Positions 6,698-15,911 of a stretch of DNA of 64,000 nt are shown one piece after another. Under the pieces are notes generated by a model. That model ran no database searches and had not been told where the DNA came from. It saw only the letters and a program-made list of their open reading frames with translations. Position 1 is the first letter of the stretch, and each line of letters opens with the position of its first letter. A program made the position numbers and the translations under genes. Origin of the DNA: JAKFWI01 sp031399165 (lineage in GTDB: Bacteria; Pseudomonadota; Alphaproteobacteria; Caulobacterales; Aquidulcibacteraceae); NCBI GenBank assembly GCA_031399165.1, contig JANNOO010000062.1, positions 1-64,000 on the forward strand. Reading direction: 5' to 3'.

Positions 6698-8866
6698 TTA
6701 GCCGCCGGTCGCGGGCGCTGGCGTCAGATTGCCCGGTGCGCCCTTTTGCTTGGCCTGCTTCAGCAGAGCGCCGCAATCGGCGTCCTCGGCCAAACCTGGG
6801 TCCACGAACGGCAAGATTGCAGCCAGCGGCGTCAGCAATGCGCCAAGCACCGTCGCAAGTCCCGCCTGCCCGGCAGCCTTGCCGGCGTCCACGCCCACTT
6901 TAGGCGAACGCAACGGACCTTTCACCGTGATGGGCGCCGTGACGCGTATGAGACGGGGTTCCTTGGACTGGCCTTGCAGGCTCAGGTCGAGTGCTTCATC
7001 CCGCAGGCTAACCGTTCCCGAACCATACGCAATCACGGGCCCGGTATCGAACACGATCTGCTCAGCGGTGAGGATGCCATTGCGGGCGGTGAAATTCGCC
7101 ACAGCGCAGCGTACGGGGATTTGCCCCTGGTCCTTTGCCAGCAGCAGCCCAAGGCCCTTTACCACATTCACCCCCAGCAACTCCGCTAGCGCCTCGCGCA
7201 CTTCGCCGCGCGGAGACACGATCGTAACCTGACCATCGGCGCTGGCCGCGGCTTTGCGTACGGAATTGCCGCGCCCAACTAGTTTGGCCCGCGCCTGCAA
7301 CACGCCCTCGAGCGCATTCTGATTGCCAAATTTCGCCATGAAATCCTCGATGCGTGCGTTAGTCAGCCGCATGTCAAAATCCACGCGCGGAATATCCTCG
7401 CGCGCGTCGATGCTGATGCGGCCGGCCAGGTCGCCGCGCGGCAGTGAGAACGCCAGCGGGCTGAGCGTGAGCACGCCGTGATCCAGCGTTATCGTGGCGG
7501 AGGCGCGCCGGAGCGGCCACATCTGGGTTTCCACGGAATCGGCCTGGTATGTGACGCGGGCGTCCATATTGCGCACGCGTTGCAGATCAAGCGTCGCGTC
7601 CGGAAGCAGCCGCGCATTGGCCGCCATAACTTTGGCTTCGGCTTTTTGCGCCGCTGAAGAAGTTTCGCCGCGGCGTGTTGAGGGCGGCGCGCCCAGAACC
7701 GTGGAAAGATCGTCAAAGTCCAGGCTCTTCGAGCGCAGGCTGGCGGTAAGCATAATGCGATCGGCCGGCTTGTTGACGCTCAACTCTCCGCGCAGGTCTG
7801 TGTCTCCGATACTCCCATCAATCTTCGTGAAGTCCGTGCGTTTGCCGTCGCGGCGCATCTGGGCGGTGAGATTATAGGGCGGCGTATTCGGCAGCGTCAC
7901 GCCAGTCAGCAGATAGAGGTGCGCGAGATCGGCGCCGGTGACGCGCACGCCCGCGCTGAGTTTTCCGAAATCGAATGGACGCTCCATGCGGCCACTTAGG
8001 CGCGCGCGCGTGGGACCGGCGCGGATATCGGCCTGGAACGCATAAGGCCGATCGCGGCGCACGTTGAGCAAGGCTCCGCCGGAACCGCGAAGCACAAATG
8101 GTTCGCCATTGATCTGGCCCGTGCCATTGAGCGAGAACGGGCGCGCGCCGCCGTCGGCGCTTTCTGTTGAGCTAAGAGCGGCTTCAAGCACCAGCTCGCG
8201 CCGCTCGTCGCGAAGATTGAGACGGCCATCCTTCAGCAAGAAATGGCGGATGGCCGGGAGGCTGAACGGCTTGTCTGATTTTTGCGAACCGCCAAAACTC
8301 CATGTCGCGCGACCGTCGGCTTCGCGGTAGAAGTTAAGGACCGGCTTTTCCAGTTCGAGGCGCGTCAGTGTCGCATCGCCGATCAGCAGTGGGAGCAGAC
8401 GAGTCGCGATTTCAAAGCGTTCGATCGTCACATTGTTGCCGGTCATGCCCTTGGCGCGCGCCCAGTCTGGATTACCAATGATGATGCCGCTGGCCTCCGC
8501 GCGCGGATTGAATGTGAACAAATCTACATCGAGCGGCCCTTCGATCCTGACCGGGCGTCCGATTGACGCCGATACGAGCCCTGAAACCGGCCCGCGCAAA
8601 AGATTCCAGTCGAACAACGCTGTGGCGGCAAAGAGTGCGAAAACAGCGCCGGCCGCTATTCCGGCGCCCTTGCCGATCCTCTGCCCGATCCTCCGCCATG
8701 GTGCGCGCTGGATGCGCGCAGATAGCGCGCGCGCTGCCGCTGCAAGGCGGGCGCGCCAAGAGGGCGTCGCCGTTTCAGGAGGCGGGGTGGATGACAAATC
8801 TGGCCTCAGATTGCGGATTGCGACTCTTAGAGGACGCTCCTGGCGACCTTGCGTTCCATCGAGCAT
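6698..8866 (-). CDS. AsmA family inner-membrane/periplasmic protein
   Basis: 722 aa from the ATG at 8866 (a GTG codon lies just upstream at 8869). After a ~65-residue proline/arginine-rich cytosolic part there is one transmembrane segment (GAGIAAGAVFALFAATALF), then the AsmA N-terminal signature (RPVRIEGPLDVDLFTFNPRAEASGIIIGNPDWA) and a long repetitive beta-rich periplasmic part ending in the AsmA C-terminal domain. AsmA proteins are bridge-like proteins thought to help phospholipid or outer-membrane homeostasis. Divergent from zwf with a 43-bp shared promoter space. A second very large bridge-like protein (ydbH-like) lies at 44-47 kb. Confidence 0.88.
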   Translation of the reverse strand: MLDGTQGRQERPLRVAIRNLRPDLSSTPPPETATPSWRARLAAAARALSARIQRAPWRRIGQRIGKGAGIAAGAVFALFAATALFDWNLLRGPVSGLVSASIGRPVRIEGPLDVDLFTFNPRAEASGIIIGNPDWARAKGMTGNNVTIERFEIATRLLPLLIGDATLTRLELEKPVLNFYREADGRATWSFGGSQKSDKPFSLPAIRHFLLKDGRLNLRDERRELVLEAALSSTESADGGARPFSLNGTGQINGEPFVLRGSGGALLNVRRDRPYAFQADIRAGPTRARLSGRMERPFDFGKLSAGVRVTGADLAHLYLLTGVTLPNTPPYNLTAQMRRDGKRTDFTKIDGSIGDTDLRGELSVNKPADRIMLTASLRSKSLDFDDLSTVLGAPPSTRRGETSSAAQKAEAKVMAANARLLPDATLDLQRVRNMDARVTYQADSVETQMWPLRRASATITLDHGVLTLSPLAFSLPRGDLAGRISIDAREDIPRVDFDMRLTNARIEDFMAKFGNQNALEGVLQARAKLVGRGNSVRKAAASADGQVTIVSPRGEVREALAELLGVNVVKGLGLLLAKDQGQIPVRCAVANFTARNGILTAEQIVFDTGPVIAYGSGTVSLRDEALDLSLQGQSKEPRLIRVTAPITVKGPLRSPKVGVDAGKAAGQAGLATVLGALLTPLAAILPFVDPGLAEDADCGALLKQAKQKGAPGNLTPAPATGG

Positions 8867-8909
8867 CACGCCACACGCTTGTTAAGCATTGGAAAGGCGG
8901 CTTTCGCGC

Positions 8910-10400
8910 ATGGCCGATACCCTCACGGATACGAAAGTTTCCCGTTCCGCGAACGCGGCGGCGCAAGCCAGCGTCGTGGTCATTATCGGCGCTACGGGCG
9001 ATCTGGCGCAGCGGATGCTCTATCCGTCACTGTATTTTCTAGACGCGGATGGGTTGCTGGAGCGTGACGTTGCAATTGTCGGCGCAGCGCGTTCGCAGAT
9101 GACGCGCGAAGCGTTCGTCGAAAAAACCTACGCCGTCGTGCGCGAACGCGCGGGCAAGGATTTCGACGAATCCAAGTGGAACGCATTTGCAGCGCGGCTG
9201 GATTACCGCGCGGCGAACGTGGCTGACACTGAAGGATTGCGGCCGCTCGCCGAATTGGTGCAGGGCAAGCAATCGCTGTTTTTCCTTGCGGTGTCGCCCA
9301 GCCTGTATTCGCCGATCTGCCGCGCGCTGGCGGTGGCGGGCCTGGCGTGCGAGGATTGCCGCATCGTGCTGGAAAAGCCGGTGGGCCGCGATCTGGATAG
9401 CTCGCGCAAGATCAATACCGACGTGGCGGCGGTGTTTGACGAAAGCCGCGTGTTCCGAATCGATCATTATCTCGGCAAAGAGACGGTGCAGAACCTGCTG
9501 GCGCTGCGTTTCGCCAACACATTGTTCGAACCGCTCTGGAACAATCTGACGATTGACCATGTGCAGATCACGGTCGCCGAAACGGCGGGTGTGGGCGATC
9601 GCGGCGGTTATTACGATGAATACGGCGCGCTGCGCGATATGGTGCAGAACCATATGCTGCAATTGCTGTGCCTGATCGCTATGGAGCCTCCGCCGGATGT
9701 AGAGGCCGAATCGATCCGCAACGAGAAGGTAAAAGTGCTGAAGTCGCTGAAGCCGTTCAGTCACGCCACAGCGCAGCAGAATTCAGTGCGCGGGCAATAC
9801 AAGGCTGGCGTTGTCGAGGGTAAAGCGGCGCCCGCCTATGTTGAAGAGCTTGGTAAGGCGAGCCAGACCGAGACGTTCGTGGCGCTGCGCGCCGATATCG
9901 ATAATTGGCGCTGGGCCGGCGTTCCGTTCTTTTTGCGTACGGGAAAAAGCCTGCCGGATCGGCGCACGCAGATCGTAATTCAGTTCAAGCAATTACCGCA
10001 CTCGATCTTCGGCAAGCAGACCGAGCAGGAAGTGCAGGCCAATCGGCTGGTGATCGATTTGCAGCCGAACGAAGACATCTCCCTGCTGCTGATGAACAAG
10101 AAGCCGGGCCTGGCGCAGGATGGGCTGCATCTGCAGGCTTTGCCGTTGAGCCTCAATCTCAATGACGGCAAGCAGCGCCGGCGCATCGCTTACGAACGGC
10201 TGTTGCTGGACGCGTTGCATGGCAATCCAGCTTTGTTCGTCCGGCGCGACGAGGTGGAGCTGGCTTGGGCGTGGGTCGATGGCGTGGCCGAAACGTGGAG
10301 CGCGCTTGGCATAGCGCCGAAGCCCTATGCAGCGGGCTCGTGGGGGCCTGCCGGCGCGTTTGCGCTGTTGGAACGCTCCGGGCGCGCTTGGAATGAGTGA
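8910..10400 (+). CDS. zwf: Glucose-6-phosphate 1-dehydrogenase
   Basis: 496 aa from the ATG at 8910, which has GGAAAGGCGG upstream; an in-frame TTG 21 bases earlier is less likely. It oxidises glucose-6-phosphate to 6-phosphogluconolactone. The dinucleotide-binding motif is IIGATGDLAQRMLYP (residues ~26-40), and the substrate/catalytic motif RIDHYLGKETVQN is intact. First gene of the Entner-Doudoroff operon zwf-pgl-edd-eda; its stop overlaps the pgl start by eight bases. Confidence 0.97.
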   Translation: MADTLTDTKVSRSANAAAQASVVVIIGATGDLAQRMLYPSLYFLDADGLLERDVAIVGAARSQMTREAFVEKTYAVVRERAGKDFDESKWNAFAARLDYRAANVADTEGLRPLAELVQGKQSLFFLAVSPSLYSPICRALAVAGLACEDCRIVLEKPVGRDLDSSRKINTDVAAVFDESRVFRIDHYLGKETVQNLLALRFANTLFEPLWNNLTIDHVQITVAETAGVGDRGGYYDEYGALRDMVQNHMLQLLCLIAMEPPPDVEAESIRNEKVKVLKSLKPFSHATAQQNSVRGQYKAGVVEGKAAPAYVEELGKASQTETFVALRADIDNWRWAGVPFFLRTGKSLPDRRTQIVIQFKQLPHSIFGKQTEQEVQANRLVIDLQPNEDISLLLMNKKPGLAQDGLHLQALPLSLNLNDGKQRRRIAYERLLLDALHGNPALFVRRDEVELAWAWVDGVAETWSALGIAPKPYAAGSWGPAGAFALLERSGRAWNE

Positions 10401-11094
10401 GCCGGCTATCGAAATCGCAACCGGCCGCGAGGCGTTGGCGAAGAACGCCGCAGATCTGATCGCCGCAGAATTGCGCGCCGCGATCGAACAGCGCGGCCAG
10501 GCCAGCTTTGTCGCCACCGGCGGATCGACGCCCGGTGCGTGTTACGCGGCGCTGGCCCAGGAAGATCTGGACTGGAGCAAAGTCACCATCACGCTCAGCG
10601 ATGAGCGCTGGGTCGATACGCTGACGCCGCAGAGCAACGAATACATGGTCCGCCAGACTCTGCTGTCCGGCCGCGCGGCGAAAGCACACTTCGTCGGCCT
10701 GAAGGGGCGGCGGGGCGGGATTGAGGAAGGCGCCAAGCGCGCAGAGATGGTGGTGCGCGATCTGGCGCCGTTTGACGTCGTGCTGCTGGGCATGGGCGAA
10801 GATGGTCATTTCGCTTCGCTGTTTCCAAATCACCCAACATTGGCGCAGGGGCTGAATGCGCGTGCAGATCGCTATGTCATCGGGGTTGCGCCCGCCTCGC
10901 CCGCACCCGATGTGCCACGCGTGAGCCTGACCCTCGCTGCCGTGCTGCATGCGCGCCTGATCGTTCTGCTGATGGCGGGCGATGCGAAATGGCGGGTGAT
11001 CAACGAGGCCGCGGGGCGCGATCCAAAAGATGCGCCGGTCGCGGCGCTATTGAGTCAAAACGGCGTGCCCATACGCGTATTGTGGGCGCCGTGA
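10393..11094 (+). CDS. pgl: 6-phosphogluconolactonase (DevB type)
   Basis: 233 aa. It hydrolyses 6-phosphogluconolactone to 6-phosphogluconate. Family motifs: ATGGSTPGACYAAL, SDERWVDTLTPQSNEYMV and LLGMGEDGHFASLFP. The start MSEPAIEIATG at 10393 was taken because it overlaps the zwf stop and gives the usual N-terminus; the upstream in-frame extension is only zwf shadow. Second gene of the Entner-Doudoroff operon. Confidence 0.95.
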   Translation: MSEPAIEIATGREALAKNAADLIAAELRAAIEQRGQASFVATGGSTPGACYAALAQEDLDWSKVTITLSDERWVDTLTPQSNEYMVRQTLLSGRAAKAHFVGLKGRRGGIEEGAKRAEMVVRDLAPFDVVLLGMGEDGHFASLFPNHPTLAQGLNARADRYVIGVAPASPAPDVPRVSLTLAAVLHARLIVLLMAGDAKWRVINEAAGRDPKDAPVAALLSQNGVPIRVLWAP

Positions 11095-11105
11095 AGGAGA
11101 GCGTG

Positions 11106-12917
11106 ATGCATCCTGTGGTCACTGAAGTCACGGAGCGGATCGTTGAGCGCTCGCGCGAGGGCCGCGCCGATTATCTGGACCGCATGGAGGCCGCGCGGCA
11201 GGCGGGCCCGGGACGCGCGAAGCTGTCCTGCGCGAACTTCGCCCACGCCTTCGCCGCTTCGCCTGACGATGACAAAGCCCAGATGCGCAATCCATTCGCC
11301 CCGAACGTGGCGATCGTCTCGGCCTATAACGACATGCTCTCCGCGCACCAGCCGCTCGAGCGTTTTCCGGCGCTGATCAAGGCGGCGGCGCGCGAAGTGG
11401 GCGCGACGGCCCAGTTCGCCGGCGGCGTGCCCGCGATGTGCGATGGCGTCACGCAGGGCCGGCCGGGCATGGAGCTTTCGCTGTTCTCGCGCGATGTGAT
11501 CGCGATGAGCACGGCGGTGGCGCTGACGCACGATGCGTTCGATTCCGCGCTGATGCTAGGGATTTGCGACAAGATCGTGCCAGGCCTGATGATCGGCGCG
11601 ATTAGCTTCGGCCATTTGCCGGCGATCTTCGTGCCCGGCGGGCCGATGGAGACGGGCATCTCCAATGCCGAGAAGGCCCGTACGCGGGCTCTGTTCGCGG
11701 AAGGCAAGGCCAGCCGCGAGGAATTGCTCGACAGCGAAATGAAATCCTATCACGGACCGGGCACATGCACATTCTACGGCACGGCCAATTCCAATCAGAT
11801 GATGATGGAGATGATGGGCGTTCATCTGCCGGGCTCGGCGTTCGTGCATCCCAATACGCCGCTGCGCGATGCGCTGGTCGGCGCGGCTGCAAGGCGCGCG
11901 GTGGAGATCGGCGCGCATGGCAATGACTATCGCCCGCTTTCGCGCACGGCTAATGAGAAGAGCTTTGTCAACGCCATTGCGGGCTTGATGGCCACGGGCG
12001 GCTCAACCAATCATACGCTACACCTGCTGGCGATGGCCGCCGCCGCCGGCATTACACTGACGTGGGAGGATTTCGACGATCTCTCGCGCGTCACGCCGCT
12101 GATCGCGCGTGTCTATCCGAACGGCACGGAGGACGTGAACGCATTTCATGCTGCGGGCGGCATGGCGTTTGTGATCCGCCAGCTCCTCGATGCGGGACTG
12201 GCGCACGAAGATATTTTCACCGTGTCGGGTGAGGGGATGCGCGCTTATCAGCAAGAGCCTTTCCTCGCCGATGGGGTGCTGACATGGCGCGACGGCGCGG
12301 CCCAAACGCTGAATCGCGATATCCTGCGGCCAGTGAGCGATCCGTTCGACAGTGAGGGCGGCATGCGCCTGCTCACGGGCAATCTCGGCCGCGCAGTGAT
12401 CAAGACGTCTGCGGTGAAGCCTGCCCATCGCGTTGTGGAAGCGCCGGCCTTGGTGTTCCACGAACAGGACGAAATAATTGCGGCGTTCAAGCGCGGAGAA
12501 CTCGATCGCGATTTCGTCGCCGTGGTTCGGTTCCAGGGACCGCGCGCCAATGGCATGCCGGAATTGCACAATCTGACGCCGACGCTCGGCGTGTTGTTAG
12601 ATCGCGGCCACAAGGTGGCGCTGGTTACGGACGGGCGGATGTCTGGCGCTTCGGGAAAAGTGCCGGCGGCGATCCACGTTACGCCGGAGGCTTCGCATGA
12701 CGGGCCGATCGCCCGTATTCGCGACGGTGACATCATCCGGCTCGATGCAAATGCCGGCGTGCTCGAAGTGCAGGCTGACCTAATGGCCCGGGCGCCGGCG
12801 CCGCTGTCGCGCCGGGATCATGCGCACGGCTATGGCCGCGATCTGTTCGGCTGGATGCGCGCCGCGGCCTCGCCGGCTGATCGCGGCGCCTGCGCATTGT
12901 TCGGGGCGGCGGCATGA
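11106..12917 (+). CDS. edd: 6-phosphogluconate dehydratase
   Basis: 603 aa, usual size for Edd, the [4Fe-4S] dehydratase that makes 2-keto-3-deoxy-6-phosphogluconate. Recognisable blocks are NPFAPNVAIVSAYNDMLSAH, GVPAMCDGVTQGRPGMELSL, LGICDKIVPGLMIG (cluster Cys residues in these blocks) and GPGTCTFYGTANSNQMMMEM; GRMSGASGKVPAAIHVTPE near the C-terminus. The ATG at 11106 has AAGGAGA directly upstream, spanning the end of pgl. It overlaps eda by four bases. Confidence 0.97.
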   Translation: MHPVVTEVTERIVERSREGRADYLDRMEAARQAGPGRAKLSCANFAHAFAASPDDDKAQMRNPFAPNVAIVSAYNDMLSAHQPLERFPALIKAAAREVGATAQFAGGVPAMCDGVTQGRPGMELSLFSRDVIAMSTAVALTHDAFDSALMLGICDKIVPGLMIGAISFGHLPAIFVPGGPMETGISNAEKARTRALFAEGKASREELLDSEMKSYHGPGTCTFYGTANSNQMMMEMMGVHLPGSAFVHPNTPLRDALVGAAARRAVEIGAHGNDYRPLSRTANEKSFVNAIAGLMATGGSTNHTLHLLAMAAAAGITLTWEDFDDLSRVTPLIARVYPNGTEDVNAFHAAGGMAFVIRQLLDAGLAHEDIFTVSGEGMRAYQQEPFLADGVLTWRDGAAQTLNRDILRPVSDPFDSEGGMRLLTGNLGRAVIKTSAVKPAHRVVEAPALVFHEQDEIIAAFKRGELDRDFVAVVRFQGPRANGMPELHNLTPTLGVLLDRGHKVALVTDGRMSGASGKVPAAIHVTPEASHDGPIARIRDGDIIRLDANAGVLEVQADLMARAPAPLSRRDHAHGYGRDLFGWMRAAASPADRGACALFGAAA

Positions 12918-13525
12918 CCGGCGAAGACATCCTGCGCCGCGCGCCGGTGATCCCGGTGCTAACGATCGAACGCGAGGCTGACGCCATTCCGCTAGCGCGC
13001 GCCTTGGTGGCGGGCGGGTTGCCGGTGCTGGAAGTTACAATGCGAACGCCGGCGGCGCTGGCGGCAATGAAGGCGATGGCCGAAGTGCCCGGCGCGTTGA
13101 TCGGCGCCGGATCCGTGCTCAGCCAGCGCGATTACGATCGAGCACTCGAAGCCGGCGCGCGCTTTGCGTTGAGCCCCGGCTATGTCGAGGGGCTGAAGCC
13201 TGTCTCCGAGGCCCCGTTCATTCCGGGTGTCGCCACCGCCAGCGAATTGATGCGTGGGCTGAACAATGGTTTTACCGCGTTCAAGTTTTTCCCGGCTGGG
13301 CCCATGGGCGGCCCGGCGGCGCTAAGCGCACTTGGAGGGCCGCTGCCCCGCGCGAAATTCTGCCCAACCGGGGGCGTCAGCGCACAGAACGCAGCCTCCT
13401 ATCTGGTCCTGGAAAACGTGCTGTGCGTTGGCGGATCGTGGGTCGCTCCTGCGGCGGCAATACGCGGCGGCGACTGGGCCGCCGTTGAAAATCTGGCTCA
13501 TGCTGCGTCTGCGTTAAAAATCTGA
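12914..13525 (+). CDS. eda: KDPG aldolase (2-keto-3-deoxy-6-phosphogluconate aldolase)
   Basis: 203 aa class I aldolase that splits KDPG to pyruvate and glyceraldehyde-3-phosphate. LEVTMRTPAAL carries the catalytic Glu, GFTAFKFFPA the Schiff-base Lys, and CPTGGVSAQNA the phosphate-binding loop. ATGA overlap with edd shows tight coupling. Last gene of the operon; there is no glucokinase gene here, unlike the zwf-pgl-edd-glk arrangement known from some caulobacters. Confidence 0.96.
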   Translation: MTGEDILRRAPVIPVLTIEREADAIPLARALVAGGLPVLEVTMRTPAALAAMKAMAEVPGALIGAGSVLSQRDYDRALEAGARFALSPGYVEGLKPVSEAPFIPGVATASELMRGLNNGFTAFKFFPAGPMGGPAALSALGGPLPRAKFCPTGGVSAQNAASYLVLENVLCVGGSWVAPAAAIRGGDWAAVENLAHAASALKI

Positions 13526-13585
13526 AACTTTTCCCGCAACTGCGCGTTCCCCACCTGCGTGAAATGCAGGAACAGGAGGCGGCGA

Positions 13586-15892
13586 GTGCTGGACGAAGCG
13601 TCGATGGCTTTCCGGGAAGAGCCCGCAGCCCGCGCCGCCGAGGCGCAGAAGCCCGCCCGCAAGATCGCCCTGATCGGCAATTTCCCGCCAAGGCGCTGTG
13701 GCATCGCGACATTCACAGGCGACCTTTACGACGCATTGCAATCTGCCGATCCACTTATCGATTGCGAAGTCGTCGCGATGACGGACGAAGGCCGGGCGTA
13801 TGATTACCCGTCCGCCGTAACCTTTCCCGTACGTCAGAACATGCTCGTTGACTATGTGGAGGCCGCGCGACGGCTTAACCGCGATGGCGTGCAGTTGGTC
13901 TGCCTGCAGCACGAGTTTGGCATTTTCGGCGGATCGGCCGGAGAGCACTTGTTGACGTTGCTGGGCAATCTTCGCTGCCCCGTCGTGACGACGCTGCACA
14001 CGGTGCTCACCAGCCCAGATCCCGATCAACGCCGCGTTCTGAACGCCATTATCGAGCGCTCGTCCCGCATTGTCGTAATGGCGGAGCGGGGGCGAAAGAT
14101 TCTCCTGGAAACTTATGAGGCGCCAGCGGCTAAAATCGTCGTTGTGCCGCACGGATCTCATGCGCCGAACAACCGTGTTACCGGGGCTTGTAAGCAAGCG
14201 CTTGGATTGGCTGACCGCGACGTGCTGCTCACCTTCGGTTTGCTTTCGCCCGGCAAGGGGTTGGAGGCGATGGTGCGCGCGATGCCCGCGATCGCCAAGG
14301 CCGCGCCGAACGCACTCTACGTTATTCTAGGCGCAACACATCCTCACTTCGCCGCTCGTGAGGGCGAAGCCTATCGCGAAAAACTTGCGGCTCTGGCGCA
14401 GGAATTGGGCGTCGACGACAATGTGCGCTTCGTCAACACTTACGTAGATACGCCCCTTCTGCTGGATTATCTGACGGCGGCGGACGTTTACGTGACCCCG
14501 TATCTGAATGAAGCGCAGATAACGTCCGGTACGCTGTCTTATGCGATTGGCCTGGGTAAGGCGGTGCTATCCACGCCCTATTGGCACGCGCGCGAATTGC
14601 TCGCCGATGGCCGGGGCGTGCTGACGCCGTTCAATGATTCCGTGGCGTTGGCGGCGGAAGCGATCAGCCTGCTTACTGACAGCAACCGGCGGGCCTCAAT
14701 CGAAACGAAGGCGTACGAGACCGGACGCGGCACGCATTGGCGCGCCATCGGCCAGCGATATCTGTCAGCGTTTGACGCGGTGCGGGGAGAGAATGTGGTG
14801 CGGCTTCTGAAACGTATTCGGCCTGATCTGATCGCGCCTCAACTCGGCGGCGTACGCCGCATGAGTGACGCCTGCGGCATTCTCCAGCACAGCGTGATGA
14901 GCATCCCCGACCGCGGACACGGCTATTGCGTGGACGATAACGCCCGCGCGTTGATCCTGATGCACCGTCTGCCGGAAATGGGAGAGCCCGGCGACGACCG
15001 GCTGATGATGTCTTATCTGTCGTTCCTGCATCATTCATGGAACCCCTCGCGCAACACATTCCGTAATTTCATGTCGTATGAGCGGCGGTGGCTGGAGGAG
15101 GAGGGTTCGTCCGATTCATGTGGGCGGGCGTTCTGGGCGCTTTGCGAAACCGCCGCATTTGCGCGCGATGACGATGTCCGTGGCTGGTCGGCGGGCATGG
15201 CCGAACAAGTGCTGCCGCATCTGCGCCGCTACGGCGCGCTGCGCACTAGCGCGTTCATCATTTTCGGTTTGATCGCGCTCGTCAACGCGCGGCCGCGCTC
15301 AGTTGCTGCGCGCACTCGTTTGGGCGAGCTGGCCCGTGAGTTGCAGCGTGCGCTTATGCGCAATCGCACCGAAAATTGGGTCTGGTTCGAGGCGCTGCTC
15401 GCTTATGATAACGCCCGGCTTCCAGAAGCCCTGATCCGCGCCGGCCAGACGCTTGAGGATGTCGAGCTTATCGAGGCAGGCATCGAGTCCCTGAAATGGT
15501 TGTGCGACGCGCAAACCGCGCCGGCGGGTCATTTCCGCCCCGTGGGTACGGAAAATTTTGGCCGGCCGTACGAGGTCGACGCGTGCTTCGATCAGCAGCC
15601 GCTTGAAGCAACAGCCACGATCGACGCCTGCGCCGCGGCATTCGCCGTCACCGGCGATCGCGATTGGCAGGACGAAGCGCGGAAGGCGTATGACTGGTTC
15701 CTCGGCGCAAACGATCTCGCCGCGCCGCTGGGCCGGGCTGATGGCGGTTGCTATGATGGGCTGACCCCTTCCGGACCCAACCTTAACCAAGGCGCTGAAT
15801 CGGTGCTTTCGTTTCAGCTCGCCAATTGCGCTATGAAGGCTTTGGTGCGCGCCCGCAGCGCGCCAGCCGCCATGGCGCCGCCGGCGGGCTGA
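13586..15892 (+). CDS. GT4 glycosyltransferase fused to an alpha-helical glycosidase-like domain
   Basis: 768 aa from GTG 13586, seven bases after AGGAGG at 13573-13578. Residues ~25-400 form a GT4 (GT-B fold) glycosyltransferase: NFPPRRCGIATFTGDL at the start, LHTVLTSPDPDQR, then LLTFGLLSPGKGLEAMVRA and the C-terminal donor-site region with TPYLNEAQITSGTLSYAIG. Residues ~415-760 are helical and repeated (MPDRGHGYCVDDNARALIL-like and DACFDQQPLEATATIDACAA), resembling (alpha/alpha)6-barrel glycoside hydrolases or epimerases. Such fusions occur next to GH130 genes, as here (19-bp gap). Sugar substrate unknown; mannose is an inference from the GH130 neighbour. Confidence 0.8.
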   Translation: MLDEASMAFREEPAARAAEAQKPARKIALIGNFPPRRCGIATFTGDLYDALQSADPLIDCEVVAMTDEGRAYDYPSAVTFPVRQNMLVDYVEAARRLNRDGVQLVCLQHEFGIFGGSAGEHLLTLLGNLRCPVVTTLHTVLTSPDPDQRRVLNAIIERSSRIVVMAERGRKILLETYEAPAAKIVVVPHGSHAPNNRVTGACKQALGLADRDVLLTFGLLSPGKGLEAMVRAMPAIAKAAPNALYVILGATHPHFAAREGEAYREKLAALAQELGVDDNVRFVNTYVDTPLLLDYLTAADVYVTPYLNEAQITSGTLSYAIGLGKAVLSTPYWHARELLADGRGVLTPFNDSVALAAEAISLLTDSNRRASIETKAYETGRGTHWRAIGQRYLSAFDAVRGENVVRLLKRIRPDLIAPQLGGVRRMSDACGILQHSVMSIPDRGHGYCVDDNARALILMHRLPEMGEPGDDRLMMSYLSFLHHSWNPSRNTFRNFMSYERRWLEEEGSSDSCGRAFWALCETAAFARDDDVRGWSAGMAEQVLPHLRRYGALRTSAFIIFGLIALVNARPRSVAARTRLGELARELQRALMRNRTENWVWFEALLAYDNARLPEALIRAGQTLEDVELIEAGIESLKWLCDAQTAPAGHFRPVGTENFGRPYEVDACFDQQPLEATATIDACAAAFAVTGDRDWQDEARKAYDWFLGANDLAAPLGRADGGCYDGLTPSGPNLNQGAESVLSFQLANCAMKALVRARSAPAAMAPPAG

Positions 15893-15911
15893 ACGGAGGA
15901 CCTGGGGGCTT

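Noticed and set aside
5559..6776. 405-codon open frame on the minus strand
   Set aside because: Fully antisense to pckA; arises from GC-rich codon bias and shows no protein family features.
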